This document shows, one piece after another, positions 1-7,718 of a DNA stretch of 33,015 bases. The translations under genes and the position numbers were made by a program. The notes under the pieces are model-generated. The model saw only the letters and a program-made list of their open reading frames with translations. It made no database searches and was not told the origin of the DNA. The stretch lies in assembly GCA_902168085.1 (NCBI GenBank), contig CABHOP010000090.1, positions 1-33,015 of the forward strand. The letters are read 5' to 3'. The stretch comes from an uncultured Bacteroides sp. (lineage in GTDB: Bacteria; Bacteroidota; Bacteroidia; Chitinophagales; Chitinophagaceae). Every line of letters starts with the position of its first letter. Position 1 is the first letter of the stretch.

Positions 1-216
1 GGAGCGTATGTACCGCTGGTGTATCTGTTGTGCCGCCAGGTGCAGTGCAGAGTAGCTATGTACAGCCAGGATAAGCGCTGAAAGCATCTAAGCGCGAAAC
101 CTTCCTCAAGATGAGTTTACTTTTAAGGGTCGTCAGAGACGATGACGTTGATAGGCTACAGGTGTAAAGGTGGTAACATCAAAGCCGAGTAGTACTAATT
201 GCCCGTAAGCTTTAAC
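1..216 (+). rRNA. 23S ribosomal RNA, 3' end (partial)
   Basis: The sequence matches the conserved last ~215 nucleotides of bacterial 23S rRNA. The helix text 'aagcgctgaaagcatctaag', then 'gatgacgttgataggc' and 'agtactaatt' near the end, align with the E. coli tail. The 5' part lies outside the window. The 3' end is placed near 'gtaagctttaac' by comparison with other Bacteroidota, accurate to a few bases. The 5S gene follows after a ~130-base spacer, so this is the distal end of an rRNA operon. Confidence 0.95.
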
Positions 217-344
217 TTTATTAAACTACTTCTGAAAAATTGCTTTCTTAATATGTCACCTTATTGTTAGTTGACTTGTTGAATAGTTGATTGGTTCTAC
301 CAATGACTAATCAACGGATAAACAAATCAACGGACGAACCATCT

Positions 345-455
<111 letters not shown>

Positions 456-464
456 TTTATTACA

Positions 465-498
465 ACACGCCTCAACTTTTGTTGAGGCGTGTTTTTTT
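465..498 (+). terminator. Intrinsic terminator of the rRNA operon
   Basis: A perfect 12-base-pair stem (465-476 with 481-492, 'acacgcctcaac'/'gttgaggcgtgt') closes a TTTT loop and is followed by seven T residues. It lies ten bases after the 5S gene and is a textbook Rho-independent terminator. Confidence 0.93.
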
Positions 499-562
499 AT
501 GTACATACCTGAAGAAATATCTAGCTTGCCCTGATGAACAGCAACCACTACGCATAATTAAA

Positions 563-578
563 GCCGGACAAAGCCGGC
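563..578 (-). terminator. Possible weak terminator downstream of the 619-1266 gene
   Basis: A short GC-rich dyad (gccgg 563-567 with ccggc 574-578). Read on the minus strand it is followed by TTTAATT, and it lies 40 bases downstream of the minus-strand gene ending at 619. The stem is only five base pairs, so the call is tentative. I see nothing else in the 498-618 spacer. Confidence 0.35.
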
Positions 579-618
579 CTTAAGTCTATATAGACACCTT
601 GAAGGTCTGCAATCATTT

Positions 619-1266
619 CTAAAATTTATTCTTCCTGAAATCCCCTCGCTTCCACGCTTCAAAGAATTCTGCCCAGGCAAGCGGGCTAAATACATTCATC
701 GGCTTTTGCTGGCCATAGTAAACAGCATTTTGAGACTGGATATTTTGATAGGCCGACTGATTCTCGCGCCCGTCTCTCGGTAAAGTATAGGCTAATGCAC
801 GTAACATTAAAGCATTGGTGTTTTTACGTGCTATTTCATACTTATCATCGGGTATGCGCCAATGCTTAAAAGCATAATCAAACTGCTCTCTCGATGGTAA
901 TGGACGGATAATGGTTTCCGGCAGGTAAAAAGTATCCTGCACCATTAATTGAATCAATGAGAAATAGTGGCCTTTAATATCTTTGGGTATCACGTACTCT
1001 TTGCCCCTAAAACCTAATTGAGAAAATTGCAGGGTATCACCTTTATAAGCAACAATAGAAAAAACACCCAGATTGCTCGATTCTACACCACGGTTCTTAT
1101 TTTTCACAAGCACTGTAACATTGGGTACAGCACGCAGGCTATCAGCCGTCATAGTAACACCATTTATCTGCACAATATTCTCATATGGGTCTTGCGCCGA
1201 TGCTGTTTTTGCCAGGGCTATACAACACATGGTTGCGATACAGAGGGAACGGAATTTACTATGCAT
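619..1266 (-). CDS. Exported protein with carboxypeptidase-regulatory-like domain
   Basis: I choose the start at 1266 (215 aa, MHSKFRS...). A longer reading from 1329 would put 21 residues in front of the signal peptide. Residues 1-24 form a signal peptide ending TASAQ. The next ~80 residues have the CarboxypepD_reg-like pattern seen throughout Bacteroidota: a G-x-V segment, 'VPNVTVLVKNKNRG', a 'GVFSI' strand, then 'KGDTLQFSQLGFR'. In TonB-dependent receptors this beta-sandwich precedes the plug, but here no barrel follows. The C-terminal half (~110 residues) is charged and helical and I do not recognise it. It probably acts in the periplasm or at the outer membrane. It diverges from mrp with a ~160-base gap. 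The family call is fairly secure; the function is unknown. Confidence 0.8.
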   Translation of the reverse strand: MHSKFRSLCIATMCCIALAKTASAQDPYENIVQINGVTMTADSLRAVPNVTVLVKNKNRGVESSNLGVFSIVAYKGDTLQFSQLGFRGKEYVIPKDIKGHYFSLIQLMVQDTFYLPETIIRPLPSREQFDYAFKHWRIPDDKYEIARKNTNALMLRALAYTLPRDGRENQSAYQNIQSQNAVYYGQQKPMNVFSPLAWAEFFEAWKRGDFRKNKF

Positions 1267-1360
1267 GTTGCTCAAAGTTAAGCTCTTTGCACAATACTCT
1301 TTGTGCATGGCTTCAATCAATATTACCAATAAAACTATTAATAGCTCTATCAGTATTTAG

Positions 1361-1393
1361 TTTCACAAAGAAAGCAGGTATAACGTATTTTTG
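1361..1393 (+). promoter_or_regulatory. Bacteroidota-type promoter for mrp
   Basis: TATTTTTG at 1386-1393 is a full match to the -7 element TAnnTTTG. TTTC at 1361-1364 sits 21 bases upstream as a degenerate -33 TTTG. It lies 35 bases before the mrp start codon. This is a pattern match only. Confidence 0.5.
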
Positions 1394-1427
1394 CGGCACT
1401 TTACAGTCACTTTAACAAAGGTTTAGT

Positions 1428-2522
1428 ATGATAACAAAAGAAGCGGTAATAAAGGCATTGAGCAATGTTCAGGAGCCAGATCTGGGTAAAGACCTTGTTA
1501 CGCTGAATATGGTGCATGATGTAGTAGTTGAGGGTAAAAATATTTCGTTCACAGTTGTGCTTACCACACCTGCATGCCCACTAAAAGACATGATAGAAAA
1601 GGCATGTATCAATGCGGTAAAACTACTGGTGGATAAAGAAGCTGCGGTAACTGTGAACCTGACGGCCAATGTAAATACTAATCGTACAGATAGCAAATCG
1701 GTATTGCCAGGTGTTAAGAATATCATTATGGTAGCATCGGGTAAGGGTGGGGTAGGCAAGTCTACGGTAGCCGTAAACCTGGCATTAGGCCTTGCGCAGG
1801 AAGGTGCGGCTGTTGGATTACTGGATGCCGATATATACGGGCCGTCTATTCCCATCATGCTGGGCATGCGCGATGAGCGCCCGATGATGACACAGGTAGA
1901 TGGCAAGGGTAAAATAGTACCTATGGAGCGCTTTGGTATCAAGGCGATGTCTATAGGCTTGCTGATAGATGAAAAACAAGCTGTGATATGGCGCGGTCCG
2001 ATGGCCAGCTCTGCTTTAAAGCAATTTATTACAGACGTACACTGGCAAGAACTGGATTACCTGGTGATAGACCTGCCACCGGGCACGGGCGATGTGCACC
2101 TTACACTGGTACAGGCAGTGCCGGTAACAGGCGCGGTTATCGTATCTACACCTCAGGCAGTAGCAGCAGCCGATGCCAGGAAAGCTATCATGATGTTCAA
2201 GCAGGAAAATATAAAAATACCTATACTGGGTATTGTTGAAAACATGGCCTACTTCACACCTGCTGAATTGCCGGAGAATAAGTATTACCTCTTTGGTAAA
2301 GGTGGTGCTAAGCAAATGGCGGAACAATTTGAATTACCATTCCTGGGCGAAATACCATTGGTGCAAAGCATACGCGAAGGTGGCGACAAAGGTATTCCTG
2401 CCATTCTTGATGATGAATCTATCACACAGGAAATATTCAAGGAACTGGCACAGAATGTAGCACGCAACGTATCTATACGCAATGCCAACCTGGAACCAAC
2501 CAAAGTACTGCAGGTAAGCTAA
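1428..2522 (+). CDS. mrp: Mrp/ApbC-family P-loop ATPase (iron-sulfur cluster carrier)
   Basis: A 364-residue Mrp/NBP35-family protein. Residues ~5-80 form a DUF59/MIP18 domain with 'TTPACPLKD' and its Cys50. Residues ~97-350 are a MinD-like NTPase with a deviant Walker A 'GKGGVGKST' (105-113), 'DADIYGPS' and 'VIDLPPGTGD'. Family members bind a [4Fe-4S] cluster at a dimer interface and pass it to apoproteins in the cytoplasm. The CxxC pair that normally follows 'ENM' in the C-terminal part is absent: residues 272-292 read ENMAYFTPAELP and onward with no cysteine. It has its own promoter-like element, and its last 4 bases overlap the end of the convergent gene at 2519. Family assignment is secure; whether this form carries a cluster in the usual way is open. 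Confidence 0.95.
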   Translation: MITKEAVIKALSNVQEPDLGKDLVTLNMVHDVVVEGKNISFTVVLTTPACPLKDMIEKACINAVKLLVDKEAAVTVNLTANVNTNRTDSKSVLPGVKNIIMVASGKGGVGKSTVAVNLALGLAQEGAAVGLLDADIYGPSIPIMLGMRDERPMMTQVDGKGKIVPMERFGIKAMSIGLLIDEKQAVIWRGPMASSALKQFITDVHWQELDYLVIDLPPGTGDVHLTLVQAVPVTGAVIVSTPQAVAAADARKAIMMFKQENIKIPILGIVENMAYFTPAELPENKYYLFGKGGAKQMAEQFELPFLGEIPLVQSIREGGDKGIPAILDDESITQEIFKELAQNVARNVSIRNANLEPTKVLQVS

Positions 2523-2857
2523 GCTTCAGGAAAGTTATAACGAACACCATTACTGCTGATATAGTCGCCTATAGTTTGTGTGATTATATCAGCATTGTTT
2601 TTCAGGTTATGTGCGATGATCAGCACATCGTAAATGTCTCCTTTATATTGTTGTAGTGCATCAGCGGGGTTGCCGCTTTCTTTGTACGATTGCATAAAGG
2701 TGTATTTATCCTCTTCTGCATAGGGCACTATCACTACATGTTCTATTACACAATCTATCAGCTCGTCGTTAGATAATATGCGAAGGTCTGTATCAACGAG
2801 GTCTTCAAAATCTTCACAAATTTCAGATGCCTGTTCGTATGTAAATCCGGTATTCAT
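2519..2857 (-). CDS. Small acidic protein of unknown function
   Basis: A 112-residue, strongly acidic, soluble protein (MNTGFTYEQASEICEDFEDL...). There is no signal peptide, membrane segment or motif I recognise. Predicted helices dominate, with a short beta-like stretch 'CVIEHVVIVPYA'. It follows the GNAT gene by 15 bases on the same strand and is probably the last gene of the five-gene operon that begins with the PIG-L deacetylase. Its stop overlaps the convergent mrp stop by 4 bases. The coding call rests on operon context and ordinary codon use. Confidence 0.75.
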   Translation of the reverse strand: MNTGFTYEQASEICEDFEDLVDTDLRILSNDELIDCVIEHVVIVPYAEEDKYTFMQSYKESGNPADALQQYKGDIYDVLIIAHNLKNNADIITQTIGDYISSNGVRYNFPEA

Positions 2858-2872
2858 AGCGCAAAACTAATA

Positions 2873-3370
2873 CTAATCTAAAGACAACGTATACAGCCAA
2901 TACCGCATGCCAAACCTGGGTGATATTTCTTTCTGTATGCTAAAGCCGTATTGTACATATAAATGCCGCGCAGCGTCCATGAATTCAGATGTATGAAGCG
3001 CTATCGTATGTTCACCACTATCTCGTGCTTGCATTATACATTGTTCTATCAGATGTTTGGCTATTCCTTTACCATTATATTCAGGGTGAACGCCCAGCAT
3101 ACGTATCTGGCACCAGTCTGCACGGTATATTTCGGTGGCAGTACCGCTGGGTACAAAATATATCATACCCACTATCTGCCCTCCATCTTTGCACACAAAT
3201 ACATTCGCACTTTCTATCAGGCTACGTGTTATTTCCTCGCGTTCCAGTATTTGTTTTAGTTCCTGCCATCCTTCTGCCGGTAGCACAGGCGCATATACAC
3301 TGTAGCAAAGAACACCCAAAAGGTTTAATTCCCGCAGGTCATCAACACTGGCTTTTGTATATGTCAGCAT
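2873..3370 (-). CDS. GNAT-family N-acetyltransferase
   Basis: A 165-residue GNAT protein. The acetyl-CoA-binding motif A is visible as 'IRMLGVHPEYNGKGIAKHL', with the N-G-K-G-I-A form of the (Q/R)xxGx(G/A) loop. It is followed by 'HTSEFMDAARHLYVQYGF', the usual motif B ending in YxxxGF. Family members transfer acetyl from acetyl-CoA to small-molecule amines or protein N-termini. The substrate cannot be read from the sequence. The start codon is one base after the stop of the sodium:solute symporter gene, so the two are co-transcribed, which ties an acetyltransferase to an operon that starts with a putative deacetylase. Confidence 0.88.
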   Translation of the reverse strand: MLTYTKASVDDLRELNLLGVLCYSVYAPVLPAEGWQELKQILEREEITRSLIESANVFVCKDGGQIVGMIYFVPSGTATEIYRADWCQIRMLGVHPEYNGKGIAKHLIEQCIMQARDSGEHTIALHTSEFMDAARHLYVQYGFSIQKEISPRFGMRYWLYTLSLD

Positions 3371-3371
3371 T

Positions 3372-5051
3372 TTAGTTGGTGCTACGTTTAATAAGAGTTA
3401 AAAGGCTGATGAATACAACCAGCAATGCCCCTATCACATTCAGCCACAGAAAGGATATAATATCCATATTGTAGATAAGCACCACAATAGCTTCTGTAAT
3501 AATAGCCGCGAAGAAAACGCCCGTACCATTTACACGTTTTATATAAAAAGCCACAAGGAAAATACCCAATATGGTTCCGTAAAATAAAGAGCCCAATATA
3601 TTCACCGCTTCTATCAAAGAGCCCATACGTGTAGCAAACATGGCGACTGCAATACAAAAGATACCCCAGCCAAGCGTATGCAGCCTGCAAAGCCTCAACT
3701 CCTGTTTTTCATTTACTTCTTTTTTGCTGTTCAATAGCTGTATATCCATCAGCGAAGAAGATGCCAGAGAATTCAGTGCAGCTGATATAGAACCCCATGA
3801 TGCCAGGAATATCACGGCAAACAAAAGGCCTACCAAACCTTTAGGTAGATTGTGTTTTACAAAATATAGAAAGATATAGTTGGTGTCGTTATTATCGCTG
3901 CTGTAGCCGTATGTCACTATACGTTTCTTTACCGTATCGTGCAGTGCATCTAGTTGTTTCTGGTTGGCTTTAAATGTTTGTACCAGGGCATCGGGCACTG
4001 TTTGTGATGAACCTCTATAACCGGCAATGCTATTGGCCGACTGCATATGAATAGCATGCAGCGAATCATACTGCGTTTGTATCTCAGCTACTTCCTGCGG
4101 GCGGGCATTTTTATACTTTTCATAGGCCGCATCATTAAAGTAAACCGGCGCAGGCTGATAACAATAAAACGCAAATAGCAATGCACCTAATAGCAGTATG
4201 GCAAACTGCATCGGTACTTTCACCAGTCCGTTCATTAACAGGCCCAGCCTGCTTTCAGTAGTGTCTTTCGCGGTAATGTACCTGCCTACCTGGCTTTGGT
4301 CGGTGCCAAAATAAGAGAGTGCCAGGAAGAAACCACCTATCACACCACTCCATATATTATAGCGGTCTTTCCAGTTAAATTCGGTGGTTATCACATTCAG
4401 TTTACCCGATTTTCCTGCTACATACAATGCATCGCCCAAGCCTATACCATTGGGTAGTTCATCTACCACAAGATAGCCGGCTATCAGCATGGCGCCCAAT
4501 ATTATCAGGAACTGCAGTTTTTGAGTATGTGCTACAGCCTTTGCCCCGCCCGTATAGGTATATATTATAAGTAGCCCACCGGTTATAATGTTGGTGAAAT
4601 AAATATTCCAACCCATAATGGATGATAGGATAATAGATGGCGCATATATACTGATACCGGTAGATAGCCCCCGCGATAGTAGGAATAACACAGAGGTCAG
4701 CAACCGGGTTTTCCTGTCAAATCTTGTTTCCAGGTATTCGTAAGCGGTATAAACATTCAGCCTTTGGAAGATAGGAATGAAGGTGATACTAATAACCACC
4801 ATGGCTATAGGCAGGCCAAAATAGTATTGCACAAAGCGCATACCATCTGTATAGGCCTGCCCCGGTGCAGATAAAAAGGTAATAGCGCTGGCCTGTGTAG
4901 CCATTATACCCAGCAGCACTACATACCATGGCATATTCTTACCCGCCAGCAGGTACGTGTCAGACCCATGTTGGCCACGCCCTTTATACACGCCATAGGC
5001 TATGACGCCCGCAAGTGTTGCAAATAATATGATCCAGTCTAGCGTACTCAT
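3372..5051 (-). CDS. Sodium:solute symporter (SSS family)
   Basis: A 559-residue inner-membrane transporter. I place the start at 5051 (MSTLDWIILFATLAG...) because residues upstream in this frame are non-membrane and overlap another small gene, and because ATG at 5051 overlaps that gene's stop as ATGA. It has the SSS/SLC5 pattern: first helix, then 'YLLAGKNMPWYVVLLGIMATQASAITFLSAPG', 'GLPIAMVVISITFIPIF', 'YEYLETRFDRKTR', and 'WGSISAALNSLASSSLMD', which carries the serine-rich Na2-like site. About 13-14 hydrophobic segments are visible. A ~90-residue polar insertion lies between helices near the middle ('YFNDAAYEKYKNA...'), which is common in Bacteroidota members. It probably imports a sugar, amino sugar or carboxylate with Na+; the substrate is unknown. 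It is translationally coupled to the 35-aa protein upstream. Confidence 0.93.
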   Translation of the reverse strand: MSTLDWIILFATLAGVIAYGVYKGRGQHGSDTYLLAGKNMPWYVVLLGIMATQASAITFLSAPGQAYTDGMRFVQYYFGLPIAMVVISITFIPIFQRLNVYTAYEYLETRFDRKTRLLTSVLFLLSRGLSTGISIYAPSIILSSIMGWNIYFTNIITGGLLIIYTYTGGAKAVAHTQKLQFLIILGAMLIAGYLVVDELPNGIGLGDALYVAGKSGKLNVITTEFNWKDRYNIWSGVIGGFFLALSYFGTDQSQVGRYITAKDTTESRLGLLMNGLVKVPMQFAILLLGALLFAFYCYQPAPVYFNDAAYEKYKNARPQEVAEIQTQYDSLHAIHMQSANSIAGYRGSSQTVPDALVQTFKANQKQLDALHDTVKKRIVTYGYSSDNNDTNYIFLYFVKHNLPKGLVGLLFAVIFLASWGSISAALNSLASSSLMDIQLLNSKKEVNEKQELRLCRLHTLGWGIFCIAVAMFATRMGSLIEAVNILGSLFYGTILGIFLVAFYIKRVNGTGVFFAAIITEAIVVLIYNMDIISFLWLNVIGALLVVFISLLTLIKRSTN

Positions 5052-5155
5052 TTCCAGTATTGGGTAAACAGGTAATACAATACTATCTGTAGCAGCAGTA
5101 CTATCAGCACTACTGCATACCATGTATTCCAGTTATGTTTCTTGCTGTTATCCAT
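5048..5155 (-). CDS. 35-residue single-pass membrane protein, symporter partner candidate
   Basis: A short gene (ATG at 5155, TGA at 5048-5050) encoding 35 residues. An N-terminal polar head 'MDNSKKHNWNTWY' is followed by one hydrophobic helix 'AVVLIVLLLQIVLYYLF' and a short tail 'TQYWK'. Its ATG overlaps the PIG-L stop as TAATG, and its TGA overlaps the symporter ATG as ATGA, so all three frames are coupled. Positively charged residues lie on the N-terminal side, suggesting N-in orientation. Small one- or two-helix partners of SSS transporters are known in other groups (DUF997/YhdT with PanF, DUF4212 with acetate-type symporters). By analogy this may be an accessory subunit, but I do not recognise its family. 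Confidence 0.78.
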   Translation of the reverse strand: MDNSKKHNWNTWYAVVLIVLLLQIVLYYLFTQYWK

Positions 5156-7617
5156 TATGGCTTTCCTACGTTCAGCATGTTTATCAGTAATCGTATTGCA
5201 CCTTTATTGCCGGCCGGTAGCTGCCTGAAAAATGCCAGCGGTGTATATACGTAATGGCCCTTGCCATATTGGGCATACAATGTTCCACCTTCCAACGGTT
5301 GCTCTCCGGTGTCGTTCATCCTGAATAAGGGTGTGTATTTACTATCCCATTTTGACGGAAAGTACAGGCCACGTTCCTGTACCCAGTCTTTCAGGTCTTC
5401 CTGGGTTATTTTGTTGGGGCTGTTCAGTATTTTATGGCCAGGTTGCAAAAAGGTGATGGCAGCATCTTCTTCCGTTACACGTTGGCTCGATAGCGTGATA
5501 GGATATGGGCCGATGTTCGTGGTAGCCATATCCTGCAGCGTATTGTACTGCATTACCAATGTTCCGCCGTTCTGCACATATTGTAGTAATACATGCATCC
5601 AGTAATTCATCCGCTTTTCTGTATTGATGGCACGTATACCTGTTAGTACGGCATCGTATTTCTTCAGTTTTTCGGTAGTGATATCCTCTGCTTTCAATAT
5701 ATCTACCTGCAATCCTGCAAGGCGCAATATGCTTGCTACATGGTCACCCGCACCTTCTATATAGCCTATGCGTTTAGCCGTGCTCTTCCAGTTACGTTGC
5801 AAAATTTTAGTATAAGCTTCTGAGAAATATTGAAGGGTAGGCAAATGCTCATATTGTATCAGGTGCTGCGTACGCATGTTGTGTGCCTTATCGGTCATCA
5901 AAGCGCCCAGCAGGTAAAAATCTTTTCCTTTTACTTTTTCCAGTTCTTTAACCGTAAAGCTCAGTTCAATTACTGTATCTATACCTTTTTTAAAGCTCAA
6001 TGCGAACACCTGTGTAGAAACATCATCATTAAAAACGGTAAGGGCTGCTTTCTTAATATCTGTAAACGGATGAATACGCACTGCTGTTTTAAGGCTGCCA
6101 TCTGCATTCATGATGCCCAGCCCGGCTACAAACTCAATAGATGCTTCAGGCACTATGCGCAGTTGCTCTATCATATCTCCATGCGTAGGGTCCAGTTTTT
6201 TAAAAGAAAGTGGCACCGGTATCGTAAAAGGCACATCGCCTATGCTTACGGCCACATTTGCATTCAATGTATTGGGTGTTTCTGGATAGCCTAACACGGT
6301 ATCGTTCGGTATGTTGAACTGACCGGCATTCGTATTAGGGTACTTCATCCAGTAAGGCTCTGTATACTCGGCAGAGTCAGGTATTTTCACCGTATGCGTC
6401 AGCGATAATAGGGTGTCGCGTTTCAGTGCAATGCTGGTGCTGCTGTCTGCATCCGGCCATTGTATATTCGATATTTGCACGGGTATGCCAGAACGCGATA
6501 TAACACGCAATGTAAATGGCAACTTGCTGCCGCGCGTAGCTTCTGGGTGCGCTGTATAAGCTTCCAGCATCAGTCCGCTGCAGTGCAGTATTACCTGGTC
6601 CAGCTCTTGCAGCTTTTGGGTGCGCCAGTATTTATTCTTTACAGTTTCTATTTCCTTGCGCAGTTCCAGCAAAGCAGGCAGGCTTTTCTCCGGATGGTTG
6701 AACTGGAATCGTTTTAGTATTTGCTCTATTCTATCGCCTATCTCCGGCCTGTCCACACGTCCCCATGTTATATCTATACCATCGAATAAAGAGGCAGATA
6801 AACTATCGCCCGCCACTAGCTTGAAATATTCTGTTTGTATGCCCGGCGTGCTGGGCGTACCGGCACCCTGGCTGCGGTGTATACTGCGGCTGATGCCCGC
6901 CAGCTCACCATAACCCATACCTATACCGGCACTGTATTGTCCTACTGCCAGTTTAAACTGGTCTTCCGATGTGGTATTCCTGTCACCAAAGCGGAAAGAG
7001 TTGAACAGTACCCGTTTAGGCTGCCATGCTTTATAGTATTGCAGTTGCTCAGGGTATTTCGATTTATCGCCGCTCACTTTGTAAGCTTCTTCAGCCAGTA
7101 TGGCCGATGCGGCATGCTGCCCGTGCCCCGCATTGGCATTCGGCGGAAAGCGGCATATCACTACATCGGGGCGAAACTTGCGATATATCCATACCACATC
7201 GCCTGTTAGCCTGTCTTTATCCCAGTGCTTAAAGGTTTCATCATAGTTTTTGGAAAAACCAAAGTCTATAGCACGGCTAAAGTATTGCCTTGCACCGTCC
7301 AGCTTACGTGCTTCCAGCAATTCATGGGTACGTATCAGCCCCAGTGCTGCACCTTGTTCCGTGCCCAGTATGTTTTGTCCGCCATCACCACGCGTCAGCG
7401 AGAGGTATGCGGTGTTGATGTGTTGGTCATTCACCAGCCATGCCAGCAGGCGTGTATTCTCATCGTCCGGATGCGCAGCTAGGTATAGCACATTGGCCAG
7501 GTTCTTCAGTTGCGATATTTCGTGGTATATCTGTGTAGATGTAGCAGGGCGCACCTGTTGTGCAGATATGTTATAAACGCAGCCTGCTAAGGCCAGCGAC
7601 AGTAATAGTTTTTTCAT
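5155..7617 (-). CDS. Secreted PIG-L (LmbE-like) deacetylase with large C-terminal region
   Basis: An 820-residue exported protein starting at 7617 (MKKLLLSLAL...). Residues 1-19 are a signal peptide ending NISAQ. Residues ~38-280 form the PIG-L/LmbE zinc-hydrolase domain: 'AHPDDE' (48-53) supplies His, Asp and the catalytic Asp, and 'HGQH' (165-168) supplies the second zinc-ligand pattern. 'SLTRGDGGQN' and 'RTHELLEA' are the usual surrounding segments. Typical PIG-L enzymes are ~230 residues and remove N-acetyl from GlcNAc-type substrates. The extra ~540 residues look like beta-sandwich modules followed by a flavodoxin/glutamine-amidotransferase-like alpha/beta segment ('YIEGAGDHVASILRLAGLQVDIL'). 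The first gene of a five-gene operon, it may deacetylate or sense an extracellular amino sugar imported by the downstream symporter; that link is inferred. Confidence 0.9.
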   Translation of the reverse strand: MKKLLLSLALAGCVYNISAQQVRPATSTQIYHEISQLKNLANVLYLAAHPDDENTRLLAWLVNDQHINTAYLSLTRGDGGQNILGTEQGAALGLIRTHELLEARKLDGARQYFSRAIDFGFSKNYDETFKHWDKDRLTGDVVWIYRKFRPDVVICRFPPNANAGHGQHAASAILAEEAYKVSGDKSKYPEQLQYYKAWQPKRVLFNSFRFGDRNTTSEDQFKLAVGQYSAGIGMGYGELAGISRSIHRSQGAGTPSTPGIQTEYFKLVAGDSLSASLFDGIDITWGRVDRPEIGDRIEQILKRFQFNHPEKSLPALLELRKEIETVKNKYWRTQKLQELDQVILHCSGLMLEAYTAHPEATRGSKLPFTLRVISRSGIPVQISNIQWPDADSSTSIALKRDTLLSLTHTVKIPDSAEYTEPYWMKYPNTNAGQFNIPNDTVLGYPETPNTLNANVAVSIGDVPFTIPVPLSFKKLDPTHGDMIEQLRIVPEASIEFVAGLGIMNADGSLKTAVRIHPFTDIKKAALTVFNDDVSTQVFALSFKKGIDTVIELSFTVKELEKVKGKDFYLLGALMTDKAHNMRTQHLIQYEHLPTLQYFSEAYTKILQRNWKSTAKRIGYIEGAGDHVASILRLAGLQVDILKAEDITTEKLKKYDAVLTGIRAINTEKRMNYWMHVLLQYVQNGGTLVMQYNTLQDMATTNIGPYPITLSSQRVTEEDAAITFLQPGHKILNSPNKITQEDLKDWVQERGLYFPSKWDSKYTPLFRMNDTGEQPLEGGTLYAQYGKGHYVYTPLAFFRQLPAGNKGAIRLLINMLNVGKP

Positions 7618-7635
7618 AAAGTAAGGAAAATAAAT

Positions 7636-7661
7636 AGCCCACGGTGTGGGCACCGTGGGCT
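7636..7661 (-). terminator. Intrinsic terminator after the DUF2911 gene
   Basis: A perfect 11-base-pair dyad (7636-7646 with 7651-7661, 'agcccacggtg'/'caccgtgggct') closes a four-base loop. On the minus strand it is followed by the T-rich run ATTTATTTT. It lies between the DUF2911 stop at 7719 and the PIG-L start at 7617, separating the two transcripts. Confidence 0.65.
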
Positions 7662-7718
7662 GAAATTAAGTAAAGAACTACTAACAGCGTATTGCATCTG
7701 TTTATAGCACTTAAAAAC

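Noticed and set aside
217-344. A tRNA between the 23S and 5S genes
   Set aside because: The spacer is AT-rich with short repeats of 'aatcaacgga'-like text but no cloverleaf or TPsiC loop sequence.
1018-1415. Three plus-strand frames before mrp
   Set aside because: They overlap the exported-protein gene and its divergent promoter region, share no family features, and have cysteine/serine-rich random composition.
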